Assembly (NCBI RefSeq): GCF_004197395.1
Contig: NZ_SELS01000026.1
Coordinates: forward strand, 1 to 64,000
DNA: 64,000 nucleotides
From: Paraburkholderia sp. UYCP14C
Lineage (GTDB): Bacteria; Pseudomonadota; Gammaproteobacteria; Burkholderiales; Burkholderiaceae
Direction: 5' to 3'
How positions within the stretch are numbered: the first letter of the stretch is position 1; each line of letters begins with the position of its first letter. Below, piece by piece: positions 37,097 to 45,197 of the stretch. Made by a program: the position numbers and the translations under genes. Under the pieces are notes generated by a model, which had not been told where the DNA came from, ran no database searches, and saw only the letters and a program-made list of their open reading frames with translations.

Positions 37097-37318
37097 TCAG
37101 ACCTTTTTGTTATAGGCACTACACCAACCCTTTGCCGCGACCTGCTTGCCGCCGAAAATCGGGCACGGAGCGAACGCATCATTCGACTTACCCTGATAAA
37201 ACGCGCAGTTGCGGCAGACCTGACCTGCTGCGTACTTTGCATACTTCGCCTTGTCGACGTTCGTCGCGTCAATCCTGTAACCGAGCGCGAGCGACGTCGT
37301 GTCGGCTTCCGACCGATC
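37097..37318 (-). pseudogene. High-potential iron-sulfur protein without its export signal
   Basis: The last ~62 codons encode a complete HiPIP domain: ALGYRIDATNVDKAKYAKYA, then four cysteines in VCRNC, APCPIF and KGWCSAY with HiPIP spacing, binding a 4Fe-4S cluster. HiPIPs are periplasmic electron carriers exported folded by Tat. Here the twin-arginine signal is replaced by about 20 unrelated residues; homology stops near 37318, exactly where an unrelated gene fragment begins on the other strand. A cytoplasmic product could still be made from an ATG at 37354. Confidence 0.72.
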
Positions 37319-38109
37319 CCGGGCTGAAATGGATGGTCGACTTCGATGCTGCACTGACCGCTGGGATGGCCTTAAGGATCCCGCTCACTGCTGCGCAGCG
37401 CGCGGGTGGCTTCGACCGGATTCTGGTCTACGGGGTCCGTGCCGGCGATTCGAACGCCAGCCAGACCTTCTCCGACCGGCTCACCGCACACCACTATACG
37501 GATGGTTTCGCGCTGGTCCCTCAAGGCTCACCGACCAATAACACGCCCGACGCAAGCTCGGCCTTCAGCCGCAAGGATCCGGACGCGGAGTTGAGTTTCA
37601 GGGTTGAGCGCCAGGACGCGCTCACGTCGAACCCGGACTGCGATGGCCTACGGTTCGCCTCGCTTGTCGGAGTTCCGACCGGGATCGTCGACCACGTCGC
37701 CTACGCGGACAGGACCAACGAGGCCAGTGCCACCGACATGATGCGGTTTCTGTGGCCTGCAACGCTCGGCTACTTCCTGACGCAGATGATGGCGGACGTC
37801 TTCACGACCGAGGTCATCGAGCAGGCGCGCCAGTACAGGTTGGCGAACGCCATTCCCAGAGGACCGGTCCCGGCGTTCCGGGACGGACAGACACCATACG
37901 GAGTCCTTCCCGTTACGTCGCTCGCGCAATACCGCCTAAATCCGAAGCTTGCCGGGCCGATCGAGCCGAACATCACCGCGTTCCTGCAGAAGCTCTGGCC
38001 GGACTGGCTCTCAAGCACGAACGGTGCTCCCCATATGCAACGCGGCGGCGACCCGGATCAGAACCTGATGTCCGTGCTCGGGATGGACGCGAGCTCCATG
38101 ACGTTCCAG
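37319..38109 (+). pseudogene. Internal fragment of a large uncharacterised protein
   Basis: About 260 codons read as good protein: WMVDFDAALTAGMALRIPLT, later DRILVYGVRAGDS, RFLWPATLGYFLTQMM, GQTPYGVLPVTS and NLMSVLGMDASSMTFQ. There is no start codon with a ribosome site and no natural end; the pattern dissolves at about 38109. The GQTPYGVLPVT module recalls very large conserved proteins of unknown function, but I cannot name the family with confidence. Both ends are recombination junctions. Confidence 0.6.
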
Positions 38110-39003
38110 GCTGGGCAACAACTTCAGCCATTGTTATCGCATCCGAATATTGCTGTTGCTGGATCAGCACGAGCGTCAGCGCGCCGATCGAGTCATTGTC
38201 AATGCCGTGGGGTGCGCCGCTGCCTGCAGCCAGATTGATTGCGCCTCCGTTTGCCCGTTCTGCCGGGCTATCGCAGCATGACGCAGAAAAGCGAGGAAAG
38301 GCCGCAGCAACTGTGCCGAAGTGAAAGTAGCGTCAGACATATAAACGATTGGCGCGATCTTGACGCGCAGTATGCACCGAAACCCGATCATACCAACGAT
38401 GCTGTCCGATTCGACAGTGCAATAGCGCCGGATGTTTAATCGAGGTGCCAGGTTGAAGTACACCCTATCGGGACATTCTGGCAAACGGCGCGTCGATGCT
38501 GCGCCGCGCCCGGCAAGGGACTGAGGCTGCCTAGCGTACGTAAACGTCCGAATCTTGACGGCACCCCCATCCGCATTGTCCTCGAAGCGTTGGTCTGTTT
38601 CTCACGAGAATGAAAACGGTTTCAATGGTACTGGGAACAATTTAATATTGGGAAGCATCGTCGGTCTACGCGAGTATCCGCCAGTCAGCATTTGGCGACC
38701 CATTTTCTTCGTCTCTTATTCCGGCGGCTGAGCGAGACGCACAAGCCGGGCGTTGGCGGATCATCTCGGCGACGGGGAAGGGATCGGCACTGCCAGTCGC
38801 GTGAGGTACCGAGGGAGACGCCTCTGCTGACGAAATACGCATGCGAATGCAGAGCAAGCGAATAGCGGCCTGTGAGAGGACATCTCTACGACCGCGCCGC
38901 GCAATTTGCGGAGGATCGCTTCACCTTACTAGGACTTCACTCGTCTGATTCGCCGAAGTCGGTTCCGTTTGCGAACGAGCACGACTGCCCAGGAGGTAAC
39001 AGC
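38110..39003. other. 894-nt degenerate region
   Basis: Minus-strand pieces look protein-like in two frames (for example ERANGGAINLAAGSGAPH and IGALTLVLIQQQQYSDAITM near 38260-38120), suggesting a frameshifted remnant. No start, ribosome site or family is evident. The last ~100 bases lead to the membrane protein gene at 39004. Confidence 0.4.
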
Positions 39004-39411
39004 ATGTCCTTTTTCAACGATCTTCTTGAAAAACCCGCTAACTTGTCCACTGCGTCGAAATACTCAGTGATGAATGGGTTTGTCTATCTTGCGTTCGGAG
39101 CTTTGCTCATCGTTTGGCCCGGATCGGTGCAGACGATCTTCATGGATGTACCGTTCGCAGGACACGAGAGTGCGCTCGTCCGGGTAATTGGGATGGGGGT
39201 GGCCGTCATTGGCTGGCTCTACTTATTCGGCGGTCGCTCTGGCGCTCGACAATTCGGCCCCGCTTCAGTGCTCGATCGCGTGGTGCTCGTGCCTGCAGTG
39301 CTTGTGCCCTTGGTGACAGCTGGTATTTTCCCTCATTTGCTAGGGACGTTTGCGATTCTCGACCCTGCACTCGGCATCGGTGCCTGGGTGCTCCACAAGC
39401 GAAATATGTGA
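39004..39411 (+). CDS. Small integral membrane protein, hypothetical
   Basis: GGAGGT lies 6 nt before the ATG. The 135-residue protein has four membrane helices (GFVYLAFGALLIVWPG, ALVRVIGMGVAVIGWLYLFG, VVLVPAVLVPLVTAGIFPHL, LGTFAILDPALGIGAWVLHK). It resembles small uncharacterised four-helix membrane proteins of proteobacteria. It is the only intact non-IS gene for several kilobases. No functional call is possible. Confidence 0.72.
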   Translation: MSFFNDLLEKPANLSTASKYSVMNGFVYLAFGALLIVWPGSVQTIFMDVPFAGHESALVRVIGMGVAVIGWLYLFGGRSGARQFGPASVLDRVVLVPAVLVPLVTAGIFPHLLGTFAILDPALGIGAWVLHKRNM

Positions 39412-39434
39412 CTGAAGTCTGTTTTTCCGGGCCC

Positions 39435-39620
39435 ACATGGGTCGAGCTCGGCCGCTACCGGCGTGAGCGCGGCCTGGCCGTGACGCCCTCCCCGCATGAG
39501 CAGACGCCGCTGGTGCTGCCGCTCGGCCAGTCAATGAAGCCGCTCACCCGCGCGGCGCTGCACACGATCGTCAAGGGCATCTTGGGGTGGCTTCAGGATT
39601 CGGACAATAAAGCACGCTAA
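39435..39620 (+). pseudogene. Remnant of a tyrosine integrase
   Basis: The frame reads WVELGRYRRERGLAVTPSPH followed by EQTPLVLPLG and LTRAALHTIVKGIL. It matches the segment between the first catalytic Arg and the His-x-x-Arg box of a family of plasmid and island integrases. The catalytic residues on either side are missing. It ends at a stop codon at 39618-39620. Confidence 0.5.
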
Positions 39621-39980
39621 CGGTCCAGAAGGCCAGCCAGCAGGGCTGTCGCTTGCATAACTAAAGTTGGTACTAAAGAAGGGCGGCCTATTTTTCCCCG
39701 AGAGCCCTAATTTGTAAGGCGCGAAGCCTGATTTGCACTTCAACAAAAGTTGGTCCTATCGGTGCCTCGCCGTCACCTAAAGTTGTTGCTCCCTGTACGG
39801 TTTCAACTAATGTCGTTACGCAATGAACGCGAAGCTTTCGTTTCTCGTATCGCGGACGTTTGATGTCCGACCGAGACGAAAAAGCCCTTCCAGCCCGCCC
39901 ACAGGATGCGAGCGGCCGATTAAACGTCACTGTGCCGTCGGAGCTCGAACGGCCCGACGGCAGTAGTACCAACTAATGAC
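39621..39980. repeat. Scattered short repeats related to CTAAAGTTGGTAC
   Basis: Copies in both orientations occur at about 39660 (CTAAAGTTGGTAC), 39743 (CAAAAGTTGGTCC), 39776 (CTAAAGTTGTTGC), 39805 (TTCAACTAATGTC) and 39967 (GTACCAACTAATGAC). No coding frame is supported. Multiple end repeats of this sort occur at the tips of IS21-like elements, so this may be an IS end with its genes lost. Confidence 0.45.
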
Positions 39981-41316
39981 ATGGTCCGCCCCGCCTCACG
40001 CGGCAGGTTACGCTAGGAGCGCTCACTCGTAACGGAGACCATCATGGACCACGCGACGCTCGTTGGGATTGATCTTGGCAAGCATAGCTTTCACCTTCAC
40101 GGTCAGGACCGCAACGGCAAGGCAGTGTTTCGCAAGAAGCTGGGGCGTAAACAACTGATCGAATTCTTCGCAATGTACGAGGTCTGCACCGTCGTCATGG
40201 AAGCGTGTGCCGGCTCTCATCACATGGCGCGCAAGCTGGCCAATTTCGGCCACGAGGTGAAGCTGATTTCACCTCAGTTCGTACGGCCATTCGTGAAATC
40301 GAACAAGAACGACTTTGTCGACGCAGAAGCGATCTGCGAAGCCGCAGCGCGTCCAGCAATGCGTTTTCTGACGCCCAAGACCGAGTCGCAACAGACACTT
40401 TCAGTTCTGCACCGCGTGCGTGAATCGATGGTCCGGGACCGCACGAGAACGACCAACCAGATGGATGCCTTCCTGCTTGAGTCAGGCGTGAGGCTGCCGG
40501 TCGGCAAGACCGCCGTTGCGCGACGGCCGGAATTTCTCGATGCGCAAGCATTGCCGCCCCGGCTCATAGCGATTCTCGAACGCCTCCATGAACACCTCAA
40601 GTACCTTGAAAAGCAGATCGGTGAGATTGAACGGGAGCGGGCGCACCAACTCGCCGATGACGACGTTGGGCAACGGCTCATGAGCATTCCTGGGATCGGT
40701 CCGATTACCGCGCGCGTGCTTGCCGCAGAAATGGGCGATGGCAGGCAGTACGGTTGCAGTCGCGACTTTGCCGCGTCAGTTGGACTTGTTCCGCGCCAAT
40801 ACAGCACCGGCGGCAGGTCCAACCTCCTCGGGATCAGCCGTCGAGGTGACAAGCACGTCAGATGTCTTCTGGTCCTATGCGCCCGAGCCTATCTGCGCGG
40901 GCTCGAGAAACGAACTGGCCGGCTCGCTGAATGGGCTCGCGCAATGATGACGCGTCGCCACTCAAATGTTGTGGCTTGTGCGCTGGCCAACAAGCTTGCA
41001 CGGACCGCATGGGCCATCGTCGCACGCCATAGCACATTCGATTCTGAATTCGCCAGGCCCTCAGCCTGAAAGCGCACAGGCCTAGCGTTACCTCCTCTGC
41101 TTTTGCGACGACTGAAACATGATGACGTGAACCGCCCACCGGCCTGTGGAATACCCTGGCAACTAAAGAGGCTTGCCGAAGCCGCACAACTTTATAGGAG
41201 CCACAGGCGCGAACTTCATCGAGGCGCGGGGAGCATTCCCCACAACGACGCCGGATAGATTTAGGCAAGCCAACACGACATCGAGCATCAGGGGTTGCAA
41301 AACTGGGGCGGACCAT
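39981..41316 (+). mobile_element. IS110 family element (IS1111 group), copy 1
   Basis: The element is bounded by the subterminal inverted repeats ATGGTCCGCCCC (39981-39992) and GGGGCGGACCAT (41305-41316). It contains one intact transposase. Subterminal repeats rather than perfect ends are typical of the IS1111 subgroup. No target duplication is seen, as expected for IS110. The true tips may extend a few bases beyond. Confidence 0.85.
40044..41069 (+). CDS. IS110 family transposase, intact
   Basis: The 341-residue protein has the IS110 DEDD domain (VGIDLGKHSFHLHGQD, VVMEACAGSHH, NKNDFVDAEAICEA) and the C-terminal transposase_20 domain with its conserved Ser (IPGIGPITARVLAAE, FAASVGLVPRQYSTGG). 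These enzymes act like a RuvC-type nuclease guided, in recently studied members, by an RNA from the element's non-coding end. GGAGACC precedes the ATG. It is about 90 percent alike to the second copy by eye. Confidence 0.94.
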   Translation: MDHATLVGIDLGKHSFHLHGQDRNGKAVFRKKLGRKQLIEFFAMYEVCTVVMEACAGSHHMARKLANFGHEVKLISPQFVRPFVKSNKNDFVDAEAICEAAARPAMRFLTPKTESQQTLSVLHRVRESMVRDRTRTTNQMDAFLLESGVRLPVGKTAVARRPEFLDAQALPPRLIAILERLHEHLKYLEKQIGEIERERAHQLADDDVGQRLMSIPGIGPITARVLAAEMGDGRQYGCSRDFAASVGLVPRQYSTGGRSNLLGISRRGDKHVRCLLVLCARAYLRGLEKRTGRLAEWARAMMTRRHSNVVACALANKLARTAWAIVARHSTFDSEFARPSA

Positions 41317-41405
41317 AGATTAGTTGTGTGAGCGTGCGTGAGCGAATTGCGAGTCGCTCACGAAAGCAAAGTTGTCTATCGTCAAGCCGACCGTCAAGTA
41401 AATCT
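41317..41405. other. 89-bp spacer at the centre of the IS110 inverted repeat
   Basis: It separates the two right ends. It includes GAGCG-N10-CGCTC around 41339-41358 and no coding potential. It is the loop of a ~2.8 kb palindrome. Confidence 0.6.
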
Positions 41406-42750
41406 ATGGTCCGCCCCATTTTTGCAACCCTGAACTTCAATGTTGTGTAGGCTTGCCTAAATCTATTCGGCGTCGTTGTGGGGACTGCTCCCCGCGCCAC
41501 GATGAGATTCGCGCCTGAGGATCCTATAAAGTTGATCGGCTTTCAAAAGCCTCTTTACTTGTCAGGTTGTTCCACAGGCCGGTGTGCCGTTCGCGTCATC
41601 AATTTTCAGTCGTCGCAAAACCAGTGAGGTGTGTCGTAAATAGGAGAGTGCTGTGATCGCTCAGACCGGAAGGCCCGCGAGCTCGGCATTGAACGTGGTG
41701 TGGCGCACAACAATCGCCCACGCGGTTCGGGCCAGCTTGTTGGCCAGCGCGCACGCCACTACGTTCGAATGCCTACGCGTCAGCATCGTGCGAACCCACT
41801 CGGCCAGGTGACCAGTTCGTCTGTCGAGGCCTTTCATGTAGGCTCGGGCACACAAGACCAGCAGGTGCCTGAGGTTCTTGTCTCCGCGCCGACTGATTCC
41901 GAGAAGGTTAGCTTTCCCGCCTGTACTGTATTGCCGGGGAACAAGCCCAACCGACGCCGCGAAGTCGCGGCTGCATCCATACTGTTTGCCGTCGCCCATT
42001 TCCGCAGCGAGCACACTTGCCGTGATTGGACCTACTCCCGGAATACTTAACAGGCGTTGGCCGATATCGTCGTCAGCGAGTTGGCGTGCCAGCTCTTGGC
42101 CAATCTCATCGATTTGTTCGGTGAGGTACTTGAAGTGTTCGTGAAGGCGTTCGAGAATCAGAACCAATCTGGGTGGTAGTTCATGCGCAGCGAGGATCGC
42201 AGGCAACCGCGTGATGGCAGCCTTGCCCACTGGCAGACTGACCCCGTGCTCGAGCAGGAAGCCGTGTATCTGGTTGATCGTTCGAGTGCGGTCGCGCACC
42301 ATCGATTCACGCACGCGATGTAAGACCTAGAGTGTCTGCTGCGATTCCGTCTTCGGCGTCACGAAACGCATTGTCGGCCGTGACGCGGCTTCGCATATAG
42401 CCTCGGCATCGACAAAGTCATTCTTGTTTGACTTGACGAATGGCCGGACGAACTGCGGCGAGATCAGCTTGACCACATGCCCGAATGTGGCCAGTTTGCG
42501 AGCCATGTGATGTGACCCGGCGCAGGCCTCCATGACCACCGTACAGACATGGAACGTTGCGAAGAATTCGATCAGTTGCTTGCGGCTCAGCTTTTTGCGA
42601 AACAGGGCTCGGCCTTTTCCATCCTGACCGTGCAGGTGGAAGCTATGCTTGCCCAGATCGATACCGACCAGCGTCGTGTCGTCCATGATGGTCTCCGGTT
42701 CAGGGTGAACGCTGCCAGCGTAACCTACTCGGTGAGGCGGGGCGGACCAT
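41406..42750 (-). mobile_element. IS110 family element (IS1111 group), copy 2, inverted
   Basis: It is bounded by ATGGTCCGCCCC (41406-41417) and GGGGCGGACCAT (42739-42750), in opposite orientation to copy 1 and tail to tail with it. Its transposase is interrupted by a single amber codon. The right-hand 240 bases share most of copy 1's non-coding tail, with scattered substitutions. Confidence 0.85.
41661..42686 (-). pseudogene. IS110 transposase with one in-frame amber codon
   Basis: Length is exactly that of copy 1 (341 codons plus stop), with the same domains. The only lesion I see is TAG at 42327-42329, where copy 1 has TCA (Ser) in QQTLSVLHRV. A single base change from TCG would produce it. 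The downstream 217 codons remain open, so read-through or a split product is conceivable; loss of function is more likely. Confidence 0.85.
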
Positions 42751-43170
42751 CCCATTAGTTGTGTCGCGATGCGCGATATCAACGAGAGTCGTGGCGCGAT
42801 GGACGGCCGAATGGCCCGCAATGATCACGGCGTGCAAGCCGAGCGCCTGTTCTGTCGCAGAGTCGGGAAAATCTCGCATGCTGTGGAGAGTCACGCGGAT
42901 AGACAACTTTGCTTGCAATCTCGGCGAGCCCATTGCGACAGCCATGCCGGCCCAGTCGGTAGTTGCCGACAGTTCATAATCGACGCGGAGCTGTTTCGCG
43001 AGCCACGCAAAGAATGGGTCAAAACTTTTTTTGGTGTCTTCAGCGGTGGGTAGCAGCGGACCGACGCCGAAGCGCAACGTTTTGGGGGCCTGGGCTCGCG
43101 CACTTGGAGCGAGCGCCCATGACGAGGCGAGGCCGGCCGCGCTGGCAATGAACGTTCTGCGAGTTGTCAT
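42751..43170 (-). pseudogene. 5' part of a PhnD-like ABC substrate-binding protein, cut by IS110
   Basis: ATG 43168-43170 opens a Tat/Sec-like signal (TTRRTFIASAAGLASSWALA) and then APKTLRFGVGPLLPTAEDTK and FDPFFAWLAKQLRVDYELSA, the start of phosphonate/phosphite-type binding proteins. Similarity weakens after VAMGS (about residue 80), and the gene runs into the end of IS110 copy 2. The remaining two thirds are absent from this window. It directly follows a DsrE-like remnant. Confidence 0.68.
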
Positions 43171-43172
43171 GA

Positions 43173-43418
43173 TCACCCCAGGTAGTGGAGACTGGGGCAG
43201 ACGTCACCCATGAATTGGGCGGCCACGGCGCCGCCGGCGATCTTCGCTGCGGCAAAGAGTTCGTCTTCGTCGAGCGTGCGTTTCTTGATGCACGGTCAGC
43301 CGATGGTGTTTTTGCCACACGCTTCGACGAAGCTGGCGTTGGGGACCTCGAAGGCGACCGTTGCACGGTCTATGTCGTCCTTGGCTCGAGTCAGACTGAC
43401 CACGAATTTTCCAGACAC
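43173..43418 (-). pseudogene. DsrE-family remnant with internal deletion and stop
   Basis: GTG 43416-43418, preceded by GGGAGA, begins SGKFVVSLTRAKDDIDRATV, AFEVPNAS, then a TGA after KNTIG. In the same phase it continues PCIKKRTLDEDELFAAAKIA and GGAVAAQFMG. The two parts match the beginning and end of DsrE/DsrF-type proteins (sulfur-relay or unknown function), with about 40 middle residues lost. The final stop overlaps the PhnD-like leader, suggesting an old operon. Confidence 0.62.
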
Positions 43419-43570
43419 TATATTCTCCCGGTTCTCCTGCAGGTGGACTAGATGAAGGCCGGTGTTGCTCCACCACCGACGACGTCAGCCGCTTGCCTTG
43501 ATGAAGAAGATACCCTTGTCCGGGTCGGTCATCAGCAACCGGTGCCCGGTGATGCGACAGTACGAGGAAG

Positions 43571-43750
43571 TTAGATCAGCAGTTCTCCGCAATCCGGTTC
43601 ACCGGCGTCCCATTCCACATCGAACGGTGCGCTCGAGTCCATTGCCAGGAAATCGACTGTTGCCTCCATGATCGCCTGCCGAAAGTCGTCGAAGTCTTCA
43701 ACGGGATAATACGGCACACTGCATTGTGCTCGCATTCCAGTGTTCGGACG
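43571..43750 (-). CDS. Possible remnant or small hypothetical protein
   Basis: The segment CSVPYYPVEDFDDFRQAIME followed by FLAMDSSAPFDVEWDAGEPD looks like genuine protein, acidic and helical. An upstream ATG at 43822 adds ~25 low-complexity residues; the ATG at about 43736 (MRAQCSVPYYP) is a better guess. Just downstream on the same strand (43566-43489) another frame reads YCRITGHRLLMTDPDKGIFF. I do not recognise either; both may be debris. Confidence 0.3.
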   Translation of the reverse strand, partial: RPNTGMRAQCSVPYYPVEDFDDFRQAIMEATVDFLAMDSSAPFDVEWDAGEPDCGELLI

Positions 43751-43822
43751 CGGCGTGCGGGGAACGGAGTCCGCAGGTGCCCCTACTCCCTGCTGCAACG
43801 TGACCGATCGAATGGCTGCCAC

Positions 43823-44270
43823 CGCCGAAACCTGACGGTCGACCTAAGCGCACAATTCGGCCATTGAGGTCGTTGGGAGATCGCCGGCCATGGACCGCTA
43901 TTATGGGTTGCACTGCAGTCTTTAGACCGCCCATCACTTCGAGTGACGACGTTTCGCCTGCGCGAGGACAGCGCTCGACCCCTTACCGTCACTCGGGTCG
44001 CCGCGATGGCAATGACCGCCAAGCTGGCCGACTGGATGGCCGTAGAACCTTTGAGAGGACAGCATGCGGATCGTCCGTTGCAAAGGCTCCCGAAAATGCT
44101 CACCTTAAAGACGGTCGTGCGCCGACATGCAGCGATTGATTGTTGGTCCGCGTCCATCACTCTTGCGGGCATTGTCCCGTCCCGACGGCCTTCGCCTGAG
44201 TGGCATGCTCCGTGCTCTCTGACGACTGGGTCCGCAGACAAGCTGACCGCGCTGCCGAAGGAGCACGACG
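43823..44270. other. 448-nt region without a clear gene
   Basis: Open frames overlap on both strands but have no ribosome site or domain. The last bases hold the leader of the small double-glycine peptide gene, with AAGGAG 8 nt before its ATG. Confidence 0.4.
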
Positions 44271-44459
44271 ATGACTACGCTGACCATCAAAGACCTGCCC
44301 ATGAACAAAGACCTCGACCATGCAGCGCTTGCGCGCGTGAGCGGTGGTATCGGCAGGACCCCGCCTCAGATCCAGGCATGGGAACTCTCGGGCAAACCCG
44401 CGACCTGGCAAGGACTCGTGCTCGGCGACGACGGCCAATTGCATCTGCCGACGCCATAA
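44271..44459 (+). CDS. Small peptide with double-glycine-type leader
   Basis: The 62-residue product opens MTTLTIKDLPMNKDLDHAAL and ARVSGG. This is a leader of the GG type (conserved hydrophobics then Gly-Gly at residues 25-26), followed by a 36-residue core IGRTPPQIQAWELSGKPATW and so on. GG leaders are cleaved by C39 peptidase-containing ABC exporters in bacteriocin-like secretion. AAGGAG sits 8 nt upstream. No exporter, modifying enzyme or immunity gene is adjacent, so any partner is elsewhere or lost. Confidence 0.6.
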   Translation: MTTLTIKDLPMNKDLDHAALARVSGGIGRTPPQIQAWELSGKPATWQGLVLGDDGQLHLPTP

Positions 44460-44616
44460 ACCGCCGAGGCCTGCATGCTTGTGCCGTTGCAAACCGCGCG
44501 GACGCTAATGGCCATGGCGGCCGATACACGCAGGCCGCTGTCGCGCACCATCACTTGCCCGTTGATGGCGCACTCGGAATGCGGCGCTGCGAGCTACGCA
44601 AATGCGCGCGTAAATG

Positions 44617-44656
44617 CCAGAACCCCGGCTCTCTTTCGGAGACACCGGGGTTCTGG
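44617..44656 (-). terminator. Strong hairpin downstream of the 5S gene
   Basis: CCAGAACCCCGG (44617-44628) and CCGGGGTTCTGG (44645-44656) form a perfect 12-bp stem just past the 3' end of 5S on the minus strand. This is the position of the rRNA operon terminator. Confidence 0.7.
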
Positions 44657-44672
44657 ACTTACTGCATAAGGA

Positions 44673-44788
44673 GCCTGACGATTACCTACTTTCACATGGG
44701 CAATCCGCACTATCATCGGCGTGGAGTCGTTTCACGGTCCTGTTCTGGATGGGAAGGGGTGGGACCGACTCGCTATGGTCATCAGGCA
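44673..44788 (-). rRNA. rrf: 5S ribosomal RNA
   Basis: The minus strand from 44788 reads TGCCTGATGACCATAGCGAG, continues through the conserved CCCACCCC...GAACAGG loop and ends GTAATCGTCAGGC, so the two ends pair as the 5S helix I. Length (~116 nt) and sequence are of Burkholderia type. One conserved-loop base differs (CCATCCAGAAC where CCATCCCGAAC is usual). Confidence 0.92.
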
Positions 44789-44981
44789 TGAGGGGTTGCT
44801 GCGTCGCGGTTGTGCGCGCCACAGCCAATCGGGGAAGAAGCGTAAAGGATTCGTGTGGGGGTTGTGTTGTTTCTGGCACAACACCGATCTCTCAACCGTC
44901 TGCGTGTCCGTCCCCCCTTCGGGGGTGAGATGCCCGTAAGTGCTGAAGCACCAACGATCATCGCAAAACACACCGGTTATA
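44789..44981 (-). other. 23S-5S internal transcribed spacer
   Basis: 193 nt between the 23S 3' end and 5S. It contains the rest of the usual Burkholderia spacer (TATAACCGGTGTGTTTTGCG on the minus strand near the 23S end) and no tRNA. Confidence 0.7.
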
Positions 44982-45197
44982 GGATCAAGCCTTACGGGCA
45001 ATTAGTATCAGTTAGCTCAGTACATTACTGTACGTGCACACCTGACCTATCAACGTCCTGGTCTTGAACGACCCTTCAAGGGGCTCGAAGCCCCGGGGAT
45101 ATCTCATCTTAACGCGAGTTTCCCGCTTAGATGCTTTCAGCGGTTATCTCTTCCGAACATAGCTACCCGGCGATGCCACTGGCGTGACAACCGGTAC
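44982..45197 (-). rRNA. rrl: 23S ribosomal RNA, last ~216 nt only
   Basis: The minus strand reads CGGTTGTCACGCCAGTGGCA, GGTAGCTATGTTCGGAAGAG, then the conserved domain VI end to CTAATTGCCCGTAAGGCTTG. Homology to 23S stops abruptly at 45197, where expected sequence (GGTGTACC upstream of CGGTTGTC) is replaced by AbiEii coding DNA. The remaining ~2.65 kb of 23S and the 16S gene are not in this window. It cannot be a functional 23S. Confidence 0.9.

Noticed and set aside
39621-39980. CRISPR-like array
   Set aside because: The repeats are short, divergent, irregularly spaced and in both orientations, unlike a CRISPR array.
43943-44791. 282-codon plus frame
   Set aside because: It runs through the GG-leader peptide gene in another frame and into the antisense of 5S rRNA, so it is not a real gene.
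44789-44981. tRNA in the 23S-5S spacer
   Set aside because: No tRNA structure can be drawn; the interval is a normal spacer.
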